64,000 nt of DNA from Clostridium sp. CAG:1000. GTDB taxonomy: Bacteria; Bacillota_I; Bacilli_A; RF39; UBA660. Of the stretch, positions 35,068 to 43,885 are shown in pieces (within the stretch, counting starts at the first letter, position 1; each line of letters starts with the position of its first letter). Under the pieces are notes generated by a model that was not told where the DNA came from, made no database searches, and saw nothing but the letters and a program-made list of their open reading frames with translations. Location of the stretch: assembly GCA_000436975.1 (NCBI GenBank), contig HG000336.1, positions 33,146 through 97,145 of the forward strand, read 5' to 3'. The translations under genes were made by a program, and so were the position numbers.

Positions 35068-35520
35068 TTATTTTTTAAATAGTTCATCACTATCAAGTAT
35101 TATTGTAACAGGTCCATCATTATATATTTCTACTTTCATATCAGACCCAAATATACCAGTACTTACTTCTATATATTTACTTAATTCTTGATTAAAATAA
35201 TCATAAAGTTTACTTGCTTCATCCGGTTTCATAGCATTTATAAATGATGGTCTATTTCCTTTTTTAGAGTCAGCATATAAAGTAAATTGACTAATACTTA
35301 ATATGCTTCCATCAATATCTTTAATACTAAGATTCATCTTATCATTTTCATCTTCAAATATTCTTAAATTAAGTATTTTATTAATCATTTTATCAACAAT
35401 ATCAGTTGTATCACTATGAGTAAAACCAACTAATAAAACATAACCTTTATCAATACTTCCATTTACTTTATTATTTATTGTAACTTTACTTTTTTTACTT
35501 CTTTGTACTACTACTTTCAT
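35068..35520 (-). CDS. dtd: D-aminoacyl-tRNA deacylase
   Basis: 150 residues, typical length. MKVVVQRSKKSKVTI at the start; SISQFTLYADSKKGNRPSF with the catalytic SQFTL block; NDGPVTIILDS near the end carries the GP motif (here DGPVT). It removes D-amino acids from tRNA. It overlaps the last base of the RelA/SpoT gene, and the pair rsh-dtd is a common arrangement in Bacillota. Confidence 0.95.
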   Translation of the reverse strand: MKVVVQRSKKSKVTINNKVNGSIDKGYVLLVGFTHSDTTDIVDKMINKILNLRIFEDENDKMNLSIKDIDGSILSISQFTLYADSKKGNRPSFINAMKPDEASKLYDYFNQELSKYIEVSTGIFGSDMKVEIYNDGPVTIILDSDELFKK

Positions 35521-37616
35521 TAGATAAATATCCTTTCTACTGATGATACACTACTTATAGTTTTAATTTCATCTATGAATTTATGCAAATCATTTATATT
35601 TTTAACTTTACATGTTATATCATAAAATAATTTATTATTTCTATTTATTAGATTTATTGAGTCAACTATTATTTCTGATTTAGTAGATAAAGTTATTATC
35701 TTTAATAGAATATCACTTACTTCATCTATATATACTTTTATTTTAGCAGTATATCTATTATTGGCCTCCCCCTCCCAAGATGCATCAATAAGTCTTTCAC
35801 TATTTAAATCAATATTAGGACAGTTCTTAGAATGAATTTTAACTCCATAACCACGAGTTATATATCCAACTATATCTTCACCATAAACAGGATTACAACA
35901 TGTCGCTAAAGTACATAATATATCATTACTACCTGCAATGACAATTCCACTTTCATTTTTATTTTTTCTTCTCTCTAGAGTTATTTGCTTCTTTTTAGGC
36001 TCTCTTATTTCAAGTCTTCCAAGTATTGATGATGGTAAATATCTTAAAGTTGCTACTGAAAAATATATATCGTCAAGTGAATCCATTGATAACATATCAC
36101 ATAATTTTTCAACATTCTCTTCACTAAATACATCATTTATATCAACATTCTTTTTCTTACATTCATTTATCATCATTTCATGGCCAAGACTAATATATTT
36201 TTCTCTTTCTTTTTTATAGAAAAAAGATTTAATTCTACTTTTAGCAGCCTCAGTCTTGACTACTTTTAACCAACCTCTTGATGGTGTATGTCCTTTTTTA
36301 GTTATTAATTCTACTAAATCTCCATCTTGAAGTTCATAATCGAGTTTAACCATTTTATTGTTAACAAGTGCTCCTGTAGTTGTATTACCTACTTCACTAT
36401 GTATTTTATATGCAAAGTCTATCGGAGTCGCACCACTTGGAAGCTCAATAATGTCTCCTTTAGGAGTATAAACATAAATTTCATTTCTTTTTAATTCTTC
36501 TTTAATATTTGTAAAGAAGTTCATATTTTTTTCTATATCATTTACTTCTACTAGTGCCCTAAATTGTTCTAAAATACGGTCTAGATCATTTTTATTAGCT
36601 CCATTAGTATGTTCTTTATAACTCCAGTGAGATGCAACTCCTTTTTCTGCTATTTCATCCATCTCATATGTTCTTACTTGAACCTCAAAGATTCTTTTAT
36701 CTTCACCAAAAACTGTAGTATGTAAGCTTTGATACATATTAGGCTTAGGGTTTGCAATAAAATCTTTAAATCTATTAGGAATTGGAGAATATTTTGCTTG
36801 TACAAGACCAATTACTCTATAGCAGTCTTCAACTGTATCTACAAGTACTCTTATTCCAAGCAAATCATATATTTCTTCCCATTTTCTACCTTTTTTAAGT
36901 TTATTATATATACCTCTTACGGACTTAACTCTTGATAACATTTCATATTTAATATTATGATGATCAAGTATAGTTTTTATTTCTTCTTTCATATGTTCTA
37001 ATGAAAGTTCAAGTTCTTCTTTGGAAGCATTTATTTTTTCTTCAACACTTCTATACCCTTCTGGATCAGAATACTGTAAACATAAATCCTCCATCTCACT
37101 TTTCATCTTTTTCATGCCAAGTCTATGCGCAATTGGTATATAAATATTTTGAGTTTCAGTTACTATATATTTTATATGTTCTGCATCATGTACTTTTAAT
37201 GTTCTAAGATTATGAAGTCTATCAGCAAACTTAATAAATAGTGTTGCTGGATTTTCAGAAAGACCTACTATTATTCTTCTATACTTCTCAGGATTGTTTA
37301 TTTTAAATGTTTGTTTTAAATTACTTATTTTGCTAATACTATTAACTATATCAGCACTAGCAGTACCAAACATTTCTTCAACCTCTTCATAAGTCATCTT
37401 ACCAAGAGTAATTGCTTCATGTATCAAAGCACACCCTATAGTCACAGGATCCATTTTAAGTTCGGCTAAGATATATGCAACATTAATAGGATGCATAATA
37501 TAATCTTCTCCAGTTTCTCTCTTCATTCCTTCGTAAATTATCTTTGCTTGATTATAATATTTATCTACAAAATCAATATATTCACTATCCATATAAGTTT
37601 TTAATAAATCAAGCAA
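35520..37616 (-). CDS. RelA/SpoT-family (p)ppGpp synthetase with degenerate hydrolase domain
   Basis: 698 residues with the full Rsh layout: HD domain (about 40-185), synthetase (about 225-345; SRVKSVRGIYNKLKK, YDLLGIRVLV, RFKDFIANPKPNMYQSLHT), TGS (YVYTPKGDIIELPSGATPIDFA), zinc-finger-like TCCNPVYGEDIVGY, and C-terminal ACT. The hydrolase side has changed. Where bifunctional Rel has HDVVEDT, this reads HEAITLG, so the metal-binding HD has become HE and the catalytic ED pair is missing. The first His (IMHP) and the DRLHN Asp remain. The synthetase motif RFKD is intact. Probably a synthetase with little or no ppGpp hydrolysis. Confidence 0.88.
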   Translation of the reverse strand: MLDLLKTYMDSEYIDFVDKYYNQAKIIYEGMKRETGEDYIMHPINVAYILAELKMDPVTIGCALIHEAITLGKMTYEEVEEMFGTASADIVNSISKISNLKQTFKINNPEKYRRIIVGLSENPATLFIKFADRLHNLRTLKVHDAEHIKYIVTETQNIYIPIAHRLGMKKMKSEMEDLCLQYSDPEGYRSVEEKINASKEELELSLEHMKEEIKTILDHHNIKYEMLSRVKSVRGIYNKLKKGRKWEEIYDLLGIRVLVDTVEDCYRVIGLVQAKYSPIPNRFKDFIANPKPNMYQSLHTTVFGEDKRIFEVQVRTYEMDEIAEKGVASHWSYKEHTNGANKNDLDRILEQFRALVEVNDIEKNMNFFTNIKEELKRNEIYVYTPKGDIIELPSGATPIDFAYKIHSEVGNTTTGALVNNKMVKLDYELQDGDLVELITKKGHTPSRGWLKVVKTEAAKSRIKSFFYKKEREKYISLGHEMMINECKKKNVDINDVFSEENVEKLCDMLSMDSLDDIYFSVATLRYLPSSILGRLEIREPKKKQITLERRKNKNESGIVIAGSNDILCTLATCCNPVYGEDIVGYITRGYGVKIHSKNCPNIDLNSERLIDASWEGEANNRYTAKIKVYIDEVSDILLKIITLSTKSEIIVDSINLINRNNKLFYDITCKVKNINDLHKFIDEIKTISSVSSVERIFI

Positions 37617-37653
37617 TTCATCGTAATCATAGTTTTTAATAAGATCAACTCCC

Positions 37654-39879
37654 TTAGAAATTAACGCCTTTAACTTTCATTTCAGTTGGTTCATCATCCT
37701 CTTCTTCTGGACGATCCATACTTCTTCTTTCAAGTAACATCCATACTTTAGGTGCAATTAACAATGATGATATAGTACCAGCTATTAAACCAACAAGAAT
37801 AGCTATATTAAATGTTAAAATATCATTAAGCCCTACACATAATAATGTAATTATTGCAGCTACTGTTGTAATACTAGTCCATACATTTCTCGTAATAGTT
37901 TCATTAGATGATACATTCACTAAATTTTCAAGTTCTTCTTCTGTTAATTTCTTTTTATTTTTATATAATTTATTTCTATTATCTCTAATTCTATCAAATA
38001 CAACTATTGTATCATTAATAGAATAACCTACGATTGTAAGAAGTGATGCCACTATTATAAAGTCTACACTTATATTAAATATAGCAAATATTGAAAGAGT
38101 TATTAATAAATCATGTAACAACATCAATATACCAGAGGCAGCATAATTAAAATTAAATCTAATTGTTACATAAAGTATTATTGCTATTATTGAATATATA
38201 AGTGCCTTAATAGCATTCTTAGTTAAATTATTAGTAACTAAATTACTTATTTCATTAACAGATGTATCTATTCCTAATGCTTTTAATTCAGATTTAACTT
38301 TAATTTCATCTTCTTCATTTAAAGTATCATTAAGTTTTAAATATCCTTCAGTTTTACTATTTAAATAAGTATCATAATCTCTCAAATCATAGTCTTTTAC
38401 AATTTCTTTTATTTTATTAAAATTTAAAGGTTCACTACTAGATAGATTAATTTGTGTACCTCCTGTAAAATCAACGCCAAAATTAAATCCACGAACTAGT
38501 ACAAATATTAATCCAATTGCAATTATTGATAATGAAACAATTATAGGCTTCTTTGCAAATTTAGCATAGTTAAACTTTCTAACTTCATGAACACTACCAA
38601 TAAATAATTTTTCATTATCGTTAAATACTTTTGTTTTAACAGTCATAATTTGTAATACACGGTATAAAATAACACAAGCAAATATGGTTACAAATATTGT
38701 AATAATAAGCATAGTTGCAAATCCTTTAACAGATGATTCACCAAATATATAAAGAATTACACCAGCTAGTAAAGTTGTTACATTTGCATCTATAATAGCT
38801 TTTAAACTACTCTTGCTTCCTTCATTAACAGCAGATATTAACTTTTTACCTTTTCTAAGTTCATCTTTAATTCTATCATTTGATATTATTATTGAGTCTA
38901 CTGCCATACCTATACCTAATACTAATGCAGCAATTCCTGTTAATGTAAGCACTCCACCTACAGCGTTATAAATAATAAATACAAGTAATGCATATACAAA
39001 TAAACAAACACTACCAATAAGTCCACTTATTCTATACTTAAATACTAAAATTAATGATATTAATATAAATGTAATTATACCAGCAATACCAGTCTTAGTA
39101 ATAGTTTCAGCTCCAAAAGATGGAGACACGCTCTTAGGTGTTGCCTCTTCACTTAATTTAGTAGGAAGAGAACCACTATTTATTAAATCTACTAAAGTTT
39201 GCGCTTCTTCCTTAGTGAAGTTTCCTTGTATTACGACACTTCCACCATCAAGGCCTTCTTTAACACTAGCGGCAGATATACACTTCATATTAGAGTCTTT
39301 ACCACATGTTAATTTTTCATTCTCATAAGAATCTAACTCTTCATTATAATCAAGCCATATAACTATCATATTATTTCCATTAGTTCTTTGTGATATTTTT
39401 TTGGTTACTTCATAGAATTTAGCAGTATCTTTTATGTCAAGCTTAACTTCATATTGAAAACTTTTACTATCTTGCGTAAGTGAGGCTCCATTATTTCCAA
39501 GGATATCACTAGTCATTAATAATTTATCATTAGTGTCTCTAAATGATAACACAGCTGTTGTACTAATTCTTTGTCTTGCTTCTTCTTCATTAGATACTCC
39601 AGGTAATTGAATTCTAATTAAATTATTTCCCTCAAATGCAATAACAGGTTCACTAACACCTAATGTATCAATTCTGTTAACAATAGCTGTATATGTTTTA
39701 TCTAAATCATCTTCTGTTAATTCTTTACCTTTTTCTAAAGGCTCAATTTTATATAGTATTTCAAATCCTCCTTGAAGATCAATACCATAACTAATATTTT
39801 TAAGTGTAGGCTTAATCAAAAAAGCCCCAAGTGTTATAATTGCTATAACAATTAACAATGGTTTTAATATTTTTTTCAT
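37654..39879 (-). CDS. secDF: SecDF fusion protein translocase subunit
   Basis: 741 residues, about twelve helices. SecD half: YGIDLQGGFEILYKI near 33 and the large P1 domain (about 50-240). SecF half from about 465: FNFGVDFTGGTQINLS and later SINDTIVVFDRIRDN. The first half also has VDSIIISNDRIKDELRKGK. SecDF uses the proton gradient to help preproteins leave SecYEG. Fusion is usual in Bacilli. A comN-like gene lies 11 bases upstream. Confidence 0.94.
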   Translation of the reverse strand: MKKILKPLLIVIAIITLGAFLIKPTLKNISYGIDLQGGFEILYKIEPLEKGKELTEDDLDKTYTAIVNRIDTLGVSEPVIAFEGNNLIRIQLPGVSNEEEARQRISTTAVLSFRDTNDKLLMTSDILGNNGASLTQDSKSFQYEVKLDIKDTAKFYEVTKKISQRTNGNNMIVIWLDYNEELDSYENEKLTCGKDSNMKCISAASVKEGLDGGSVVIQGNFTKEEAQTLVDLINSGSLPTKLSEEATPKSVSPSFGAETITKTGIAGIITFILISLILVFKYRISGLIGSVCLFVYALLVFIIYNAVGGVLTLTGIAALVLGIGMAVDSIIISNDRIKDELRKGKKLISAVNEGSKSSLKAIIDANVTTLLAGVILYIFGESSVKGFATMLIITIFVTIFACVILYRVLQIMTVKTKVFNDNEKLFIGSVHEVRKFNYAKFAKKPIIVSLSIIAIGLIFVLVRGFNFGVDFTGGTQINLSSSEPLNFNKIKEIVKDYDLRDYDTYLNSKTEGYLKLNDTLNEEDEIKVKSELKALGIDTSVNEISNLVTNNLTKNAIKALIYSIIAIILYVTIRFNFNYAASGILMLLHDLLITLSIFAIFNISVDFIIVASLLTIVGYSINDTIVVFDRIRDNRNKLYKNKKKLTEEELENLVNVSSNETITRNVWTSITTVAAIITLLCVGLNDILTFNIAILVGLIAGTISSLLIAPKVWMLLERRSMDRPEEEDDEPTEMKVKGVNF

Positions 39880-39890
39880 GTTTTTTCCTC

Positions 39891-40169
39891 CTAAAGATTA
39901 TTATCGTTTTTTGTAGTTACCCTTTGCATTTTATTAGTGACATAATTATTAATTTCAAGATTATTCGTAAATAATATATCACTTATAAGATCACATAGTT
40001 GTAAATCATGTTTCTTTTTCCAATTTGTTTCAACAAGATAGTTCCATATATCCTCTTCATAAATATTTTTATAACCTAAGCCTCTAAGTTCTTTAACTTT
40101 AGAATACAAAGCAGGTTTAACTCTATCATATAGTTCTTTAATACTTTTAAATTCTATAGATTTATTCAT
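39891..40169 (-). CDS. ComN/YrzD-like post-transcriptional regulator
   Basis: 92 residues from the ATG at 40169 (MNKSIEFKSIKELYDRVKPA), behind GGTGA; the longer frame to 40232 adds a hydrophobic stretch from the upstream pseudogene end. The segments KPALYSKVKELRGLGY and EEDIWNYLVETNWKKKHDLQLCDLISDIL fit the PF13797 post-transcriptional regulator family. In B. subtilis ComN binds DivIVA and affects comE mRNA, and comN lies by secDF, as here. Confidence 0.78.
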   Translation of the reverse strand: MNKSIEFKSIKELYDRVKPALYSKVKELRGLGYKNIYEEDIWNYLVETNWKKKHDLQLCDLISDILFTNNLEINNYVTNKMQRVTTKNDNNL

Positions 40170-40224
40170 ATACTTCACCAAAATAATTATACAATAGATT
40201 AATAAAAAAAGATAGTTATTTAAG

Positions 40225-40547
40225 TTATACAATTATGTATTTTCTTTCAATTATTCTAGTATCACTACAATATTCATCAAAATCTTTTAATTTTAATAGT
40301 TCACGATAATGAGACCAGCTTAATTGTGAACGAATACGTACACTTTTTCATTCCTAAATAATATATAGAATTTTCTCATATTCATAAGATTTTTATAACC
40401 ATATTTCTTATCATTTAAATCAATAGTTAATTTAGTGGAATATTCTTTTATTAAATTTTCACCATATTTTGCTCTAGTTAAACCACCTTGTGCCTCTGTG
40501 ATTAATCTTCCTACATTATAATAATTAGCCATAAAAAGAAAAAACAC
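40225..40547 (-). pseudogene. DUF1016 nuclease, internally deleted and frameshifted remnant
   Basis: N-terminal part ANYYNVGRLITEAQGGLTRAKYGENLIKEYSTKLT (start lacking about 30 residues) runs to FRNEKVYVFVHN and stops. In another frame, SQLSWSHYRELLKLKDF follows and joins straight to the C-terminal tail DEYCSDTRIIERKYIIV. Most of the nuclease domain is gone. The 5' end merges with the 36-bp repeat at the TATTATAAT sequence, consistent with a recombination deletion. It sits between comN-like and ymfH. Confidence 0.75.
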
Positions 40548-40550
40548 TTC
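40515..40550 (-). repeat. 36-bp upstream repeat, copy 2 (DUF1016)
   Basis: Matches 31858-31893 at 33 of 36 positions. Here its final bases double as the first codons of the truncated DUF1016 frame. Confidence 0.6.
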
Positions 40551-40589
40551 TTTTTAAAAGATTTAAGTAAAAAAAATAAAGATTGCTCT

Positions 40590-41855
40590 TTATTTTATAG
40601 TTTTAACTATTGATATATTATCAAATTCAAGTGACTTTAATACTTCATTTGCTTTTTCAAAAGTCATATCATTAATTTTAGAATATTCATTATAATCAAG
40701 ACCTTCATCCATTATAATAGATTCACATATAATATATTCTATATCTTCTATATTATCAAAATCACATATATAACCTTTTAAATATAGCTTTTTCTTTCTT
40801 TCAAAATCACTTTTTGTAAGTTTTAATTTATTTACATCTTTTTTAATTCTTTCAATAAATAAATTACCATCATTAGTAAACGCTGAACAACACAAGACAA
40901 CATAGTCATCTATTATATTAATTCCACCACTCATACTAATAACAATATTTTCATTTTTATACTTTTCAAATAATTCACTAGTAGCAGAAAAATTATTAGA
41001 TAATATTATATTTAAATATAATCTCAATAATGTGTTATCCTCTATATTAAAGTTGCTTCTTGGTATTTTTGTAGCAATCTTCACCCTTACATTTTCTGCA
41101 TTCTTTGTTATTTCTTCGTAAGGAATAGATACCTTTTCATCATCTTTTTTCTTTATAATTTTAGGTATCTCTTTATTCGGTAATTCTAAATGTGATATAT
41201 ATTCTTTAATTTCTTCTAGTATTTCATTAGTATCAAAATCTCCGGTCACTATTATAAAAGTATTTTTTGGAATATAAAAATTATTATATATAGTCATTAA
41301 ACTATCTTTAGTTATTTTTTCAATATCACTTCTTTCACCTACTACAGTATGTTTCATAAATGAATCATTAAATAAATTATTGTATAAATGATCATACATC
41401 AATCTATCAATATTATCTTTATACATATCTATTTCTTCACCAATAATGCCCTTTTCCTTTTTAACTGATTCATCAGTAATGTCAGGATGATAGAATAAAT
41501 CTAAAAGTATCTTTAAGTTTTCTTTAATATTAATGCTTCCAAATATATTGTAATTTGTTCCCCTATAACTGGTCCATGCATTTGCAAGGCTACCAAGTTC
41601 ATTTATTTTTTTTGAAACTTCAATATTTTCTGATAGAGCCATAACTTTATGCTCTAAAAAGTGAGCAGAGCCAGGTATTACATCATATACTTTATTTGAA
41701 ACTTTGTATTTTTCTACACATGCACCATATTTAACAGATATTGAAAGATAAAAGTTTTTTGTTTTTTTAGTTGGATACATATATATAGTAATACCATTGT
41801 CTAATTTTTCTATAAATAATTCTTCATCTACTCTTTCAAATGTTTTTTTAATCAT
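40590..41855 (-). CDS. ymfH: M16 family metallopeptidase (YmfH type, active partner)
   Basis: 421 residues. The inverted zinc site HFLEHKVM (HxxEH) lies at about 69-73, with the downstream Glu expected in IGEEIDMY. M16 blocks such as NAWTSYRGTNYNIFGS and NTFIIVTGDFD are present. It pairs with the neighbouring M16 homologue without a zinc site. YmfF/YmfH pairs are usual in Bacillota; they have been linked to peptide processing and, in B. subtilis, to EF-P modification. The start overlaps the ymfF stop by one base. Confidence 0.85.
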   Translation of the reverse strand: MIKKTFERVDEELFIEKLDNGITIYMYPTKKTKNFYLSISVKYGACVEKYKVSNKVYDVIPGSAHFLEHKVMALSENIEVSKKINELGSLANAWTSYRGTNYNIFGSINIKENLKILLDLFYHPDITDESVKKEKGIIGEEIDMYKDNIDRLMYDHLYNNLFNDSFMKHTVVGERSDIEKITKDSLMTIYNNFYIPKNTFIIVTGDFDTNEILEEIKEYISHLELPNKEIPKIIKKKDDEKVSIPYEEITKNAENVRVKIATKIPRSNFNIEDNTLLRLYLNIILSNNFSATSELFEKYKNENIVISMSGGINIIDDYVVLCCSAFTNDGNLFIERIKKDVNKLKLTKSDFERKKKLYLKGYICDFDNIEDIEYIICESIIMDEGLDYNEYSKINDMTFEKANEVLKSLEFDNISIVKTIK

Positions 41856-43108
41856 TAGTTATCCCCTTTCAATAAATATATTGTTTGGATATTTATTTTT
41901 TTATTTAGTTCTACTATTTCATCAACTGTAACGCTATTTAATTTCTCCCTTAAAGTTTCTATATCCTCTGTAATTTCAAATTCTCCAATGTAATATTTAT
42001 TTATTTGAGATGTTACATCATCATAATAGTTATTTAAGTAGGTGTTTATTGTTTTTAAAGCATAGTTATATAAAGAGTTTATTACCCTCTTATCACCCAT
42101 CATTTCAACACATTTTTTTATTAGTTCAATTGACTTATCAGCATTGTCTTTATTAATACCGGCATATATTGTTAATGCACTGTTATATTTAGAAAAGTAT
42201 GAACCTATAGAATAGCATAAAGAGTTCTTTTCTCTTACAACATTAAATAATAATGAATCATTCATCGTACCAAGCATAGTATTATACACTTTAAGAACAT
42301 GGTTAAGTTCATGATATGTTGGATCTTTTATTTTATAACCAATAAGTAATCTAGATTGTTTAAAAGGTAATGTATCCGTCTTAGTTATAAATTTATTATT
42401 CTTAGGTTTTACATATAAATTTATTTTTTTGCTTGATGATTTAACTTTACTAAATCTTTCTTTTATAATATTTATTATTTCATCATCATACTCACCATGT
42501 ACCGCAATATCTATTTTATACTCTCCATTAAAAAGTTTATTATAATATTCATATAATTTTAAAGGCGTAACTTTTTCTATTTCTTCTACAGTAGGGTTTA
42601 CTCCTTTAGCACTAGGAGTTCCTTTGTACATTATTTTTCCATATTCAATTGAAGCATATTTAGCTGGATTATCTTTCGTAGAGTTTATTGCAGCTATAAC
42701 ATCGTTCTTGATAATATTAAAATATTGTTCATCAAATCCATCTTTAGTAACATTTGGATTAAATAATACTTCACATAGAAATTCTATTGATTTTGATAGA
42801 TATTCTTTTTTTGTATATTTTGGATTTAAAAAATCAAGTGCGAATGAAAATGATAATGAATTTCCTGTTGATGTAAATGAAGATGCTACTCTGCTTCCAT
42901 ATAGTTCTTCACCTTTTATCGCTATCTTGTTTTTGGTGTTGTAATTCTTAGTTGAATATACCAGATTTTTTGTTAATAATACCCCATAAGGTACATCTTT
43001 TTCGTTATATTTTTTTGTTAAAAATACTACTACATTCATAATTTTAAATCTGTCACTATTTATTAAATGTAACGTATAATTGTCTTCTATTATCTTTTTA
43101 TATTCCAT
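41855..43108 (-). CDS. ymfF: M16-like protein lacking the zinc motif (YmfF type)
   Basis: 417 residues with M16 fold signals (IAVHGEYDDEIINIIKERF; PFKQSRLLIGYKI; NDSLLFNVVREKNSLCYSIGSYFS) but no HxxEH near the N-terminus (the region reads VPYGVLLTKNLVYST). In such pairs the catalytically dead member forms the heterodimer with the active one. AAGGAG precedes the ATG; a terminator separates it from deoD. Confidence 0.85.
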   Translation of the reverse strand: MEYKKIIEDNYTLHLINSDRFKIMNVVVFLTKKYNEKDVPYGVLLTKNLVYSTKNYNTKNKIAIKGEELYGSRVASSFTSTGNSLSFSFALDFLNPKYTKKEYLSKSIEFLCEVLFNPNVTKDGFDEQYFNIIKNDVIAAINSTKDNPAKYASIEYGKIMYKGTPSAKGVNPTVEEIEKVTPLKLYEYYNKLFNGEYKIDIAVHGEYDDEIINIIKERFSKVKSSSKKINLYVKPKNNKFITKTDTLPFKQSRLLIGYKIKDPTYHELNHVLKVYNTMLGTMNDSLLFNVVREKNSLCYSIGSYFSKYNSALTIYAGINKDNADKSIELIKKCVEMMGDKRVINSLYNYALKTINTYLNNYYDDVTSQINKYYIGEFEITEDIETLREKLNSVTVDEIVELNKKINIQTIYLLKGDN

Positions 43109-43140
43109 ATTGTTCTCCTTGTGTTATATTTTACCCTAAA

Positions 43141-43168
43141 AAAAGAAGAAAATCATCTTCTTTTTTAT
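43141..43168 (-). terminator. Terminator after deoD
   Basis: 9-bp stem (43141-43149 with 43156-43164), 6-nt loop, T-rich on the minus strand. Confidence 0.65.
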
Positions 43169-43180
43169 TATTTACAAAAT

Positions 43181-43885
43181 CTATTCTTTTATGATAGATT
43201 CAAGTGCTAAAAAAATCATATCATCAAGTTTTTGCTCTCTTTCTTTAGCATCTATTTCTTCATGAGTAATTAAATTATCACTAATAGTTAATATAGCAGT
43301 TGCTTTCTTTAAGAATTTTTTTGCATTATAGAAAAGTGCATAGCATTCCATCTCAACAGCTTTACAGCCTAACTCAATAAATGGAGTATAATCCTTATTT
43401 TCAGTGTAGAATGCTTCAGTAGTATGTACTCTACCTAATTTAGCATCTATTCTTTTAAGTGCAGCTGTTTTCATAATAATTCCATTTAAGTCACCTGAAG
43501 AGTTTATAATCTCTACGTTTTCTCTTCCTGCTTCTTCATCAAAATATGTTTTTGAATAACATGAGTCTGCGACTAATAAGTCATATACTTTCAAATCTTC
43601 ACTATAGCTTCCAGCAGTACCTATTCTAATAATTGAATCTACATCATAATCATTAAATAATTCGTAGCTATAAATTCCCATGCTTCCAATTCCCATACCA
43701 CTTGAAAATATTGTTACTTCTACGTCTTTATAAGTACCTGTAAATGCAAGCTCTCCTCTTAAACTATTTACAAGTTTAACATTATTTAAGTATTTATCTG
43801 CTATATATTTAGCACGATTTGGATCTCCTGGCATCAATACTCTTTTAGCAATTTGGCCCTTTTCAGCCTCTATATGTACAGTCAT
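43181..43885 (-). CDS. deoD: Purine nucleoside phosphorylase (DeoD type)
   Basis: 234 residues, normal length. MTVHIEAEKGQIAKRVLMPGDPNRAKYIA opens; FSSGMGIGSMGIYSYELF and IRIGTAGSY follow; AVEMECYALFYNAKK and ILTISDNL close. It phosphorolyses purine (deoxy)nucleosides. It starts at the base where ftsK ends, so the two share an mRNA. Downstream use of its ribose-phosphates would need deoB, found at 23564. Confidence 0.95.
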   Translation of the reverse strand: MTVHIEAEKGQIAKRVLMPGDPNRAKYIADKYLNNVKLVNSLRGELAFTGTYKDVEVTIFSSGMGIGSMGIYSYELFNDYDVDSIIRIGTAGSYSEDLKVYDLLVADSCYSKTYFDEEAGRENVEIINSSGDLNGIIMKTAALKRIDAKLGRVHTTEAFYTENKDYTPFIELGCKAVEMECYALFYNAKKFLKKATAILTISDNLITHEEIDAKEREQKLDDMIFLALESIIKE

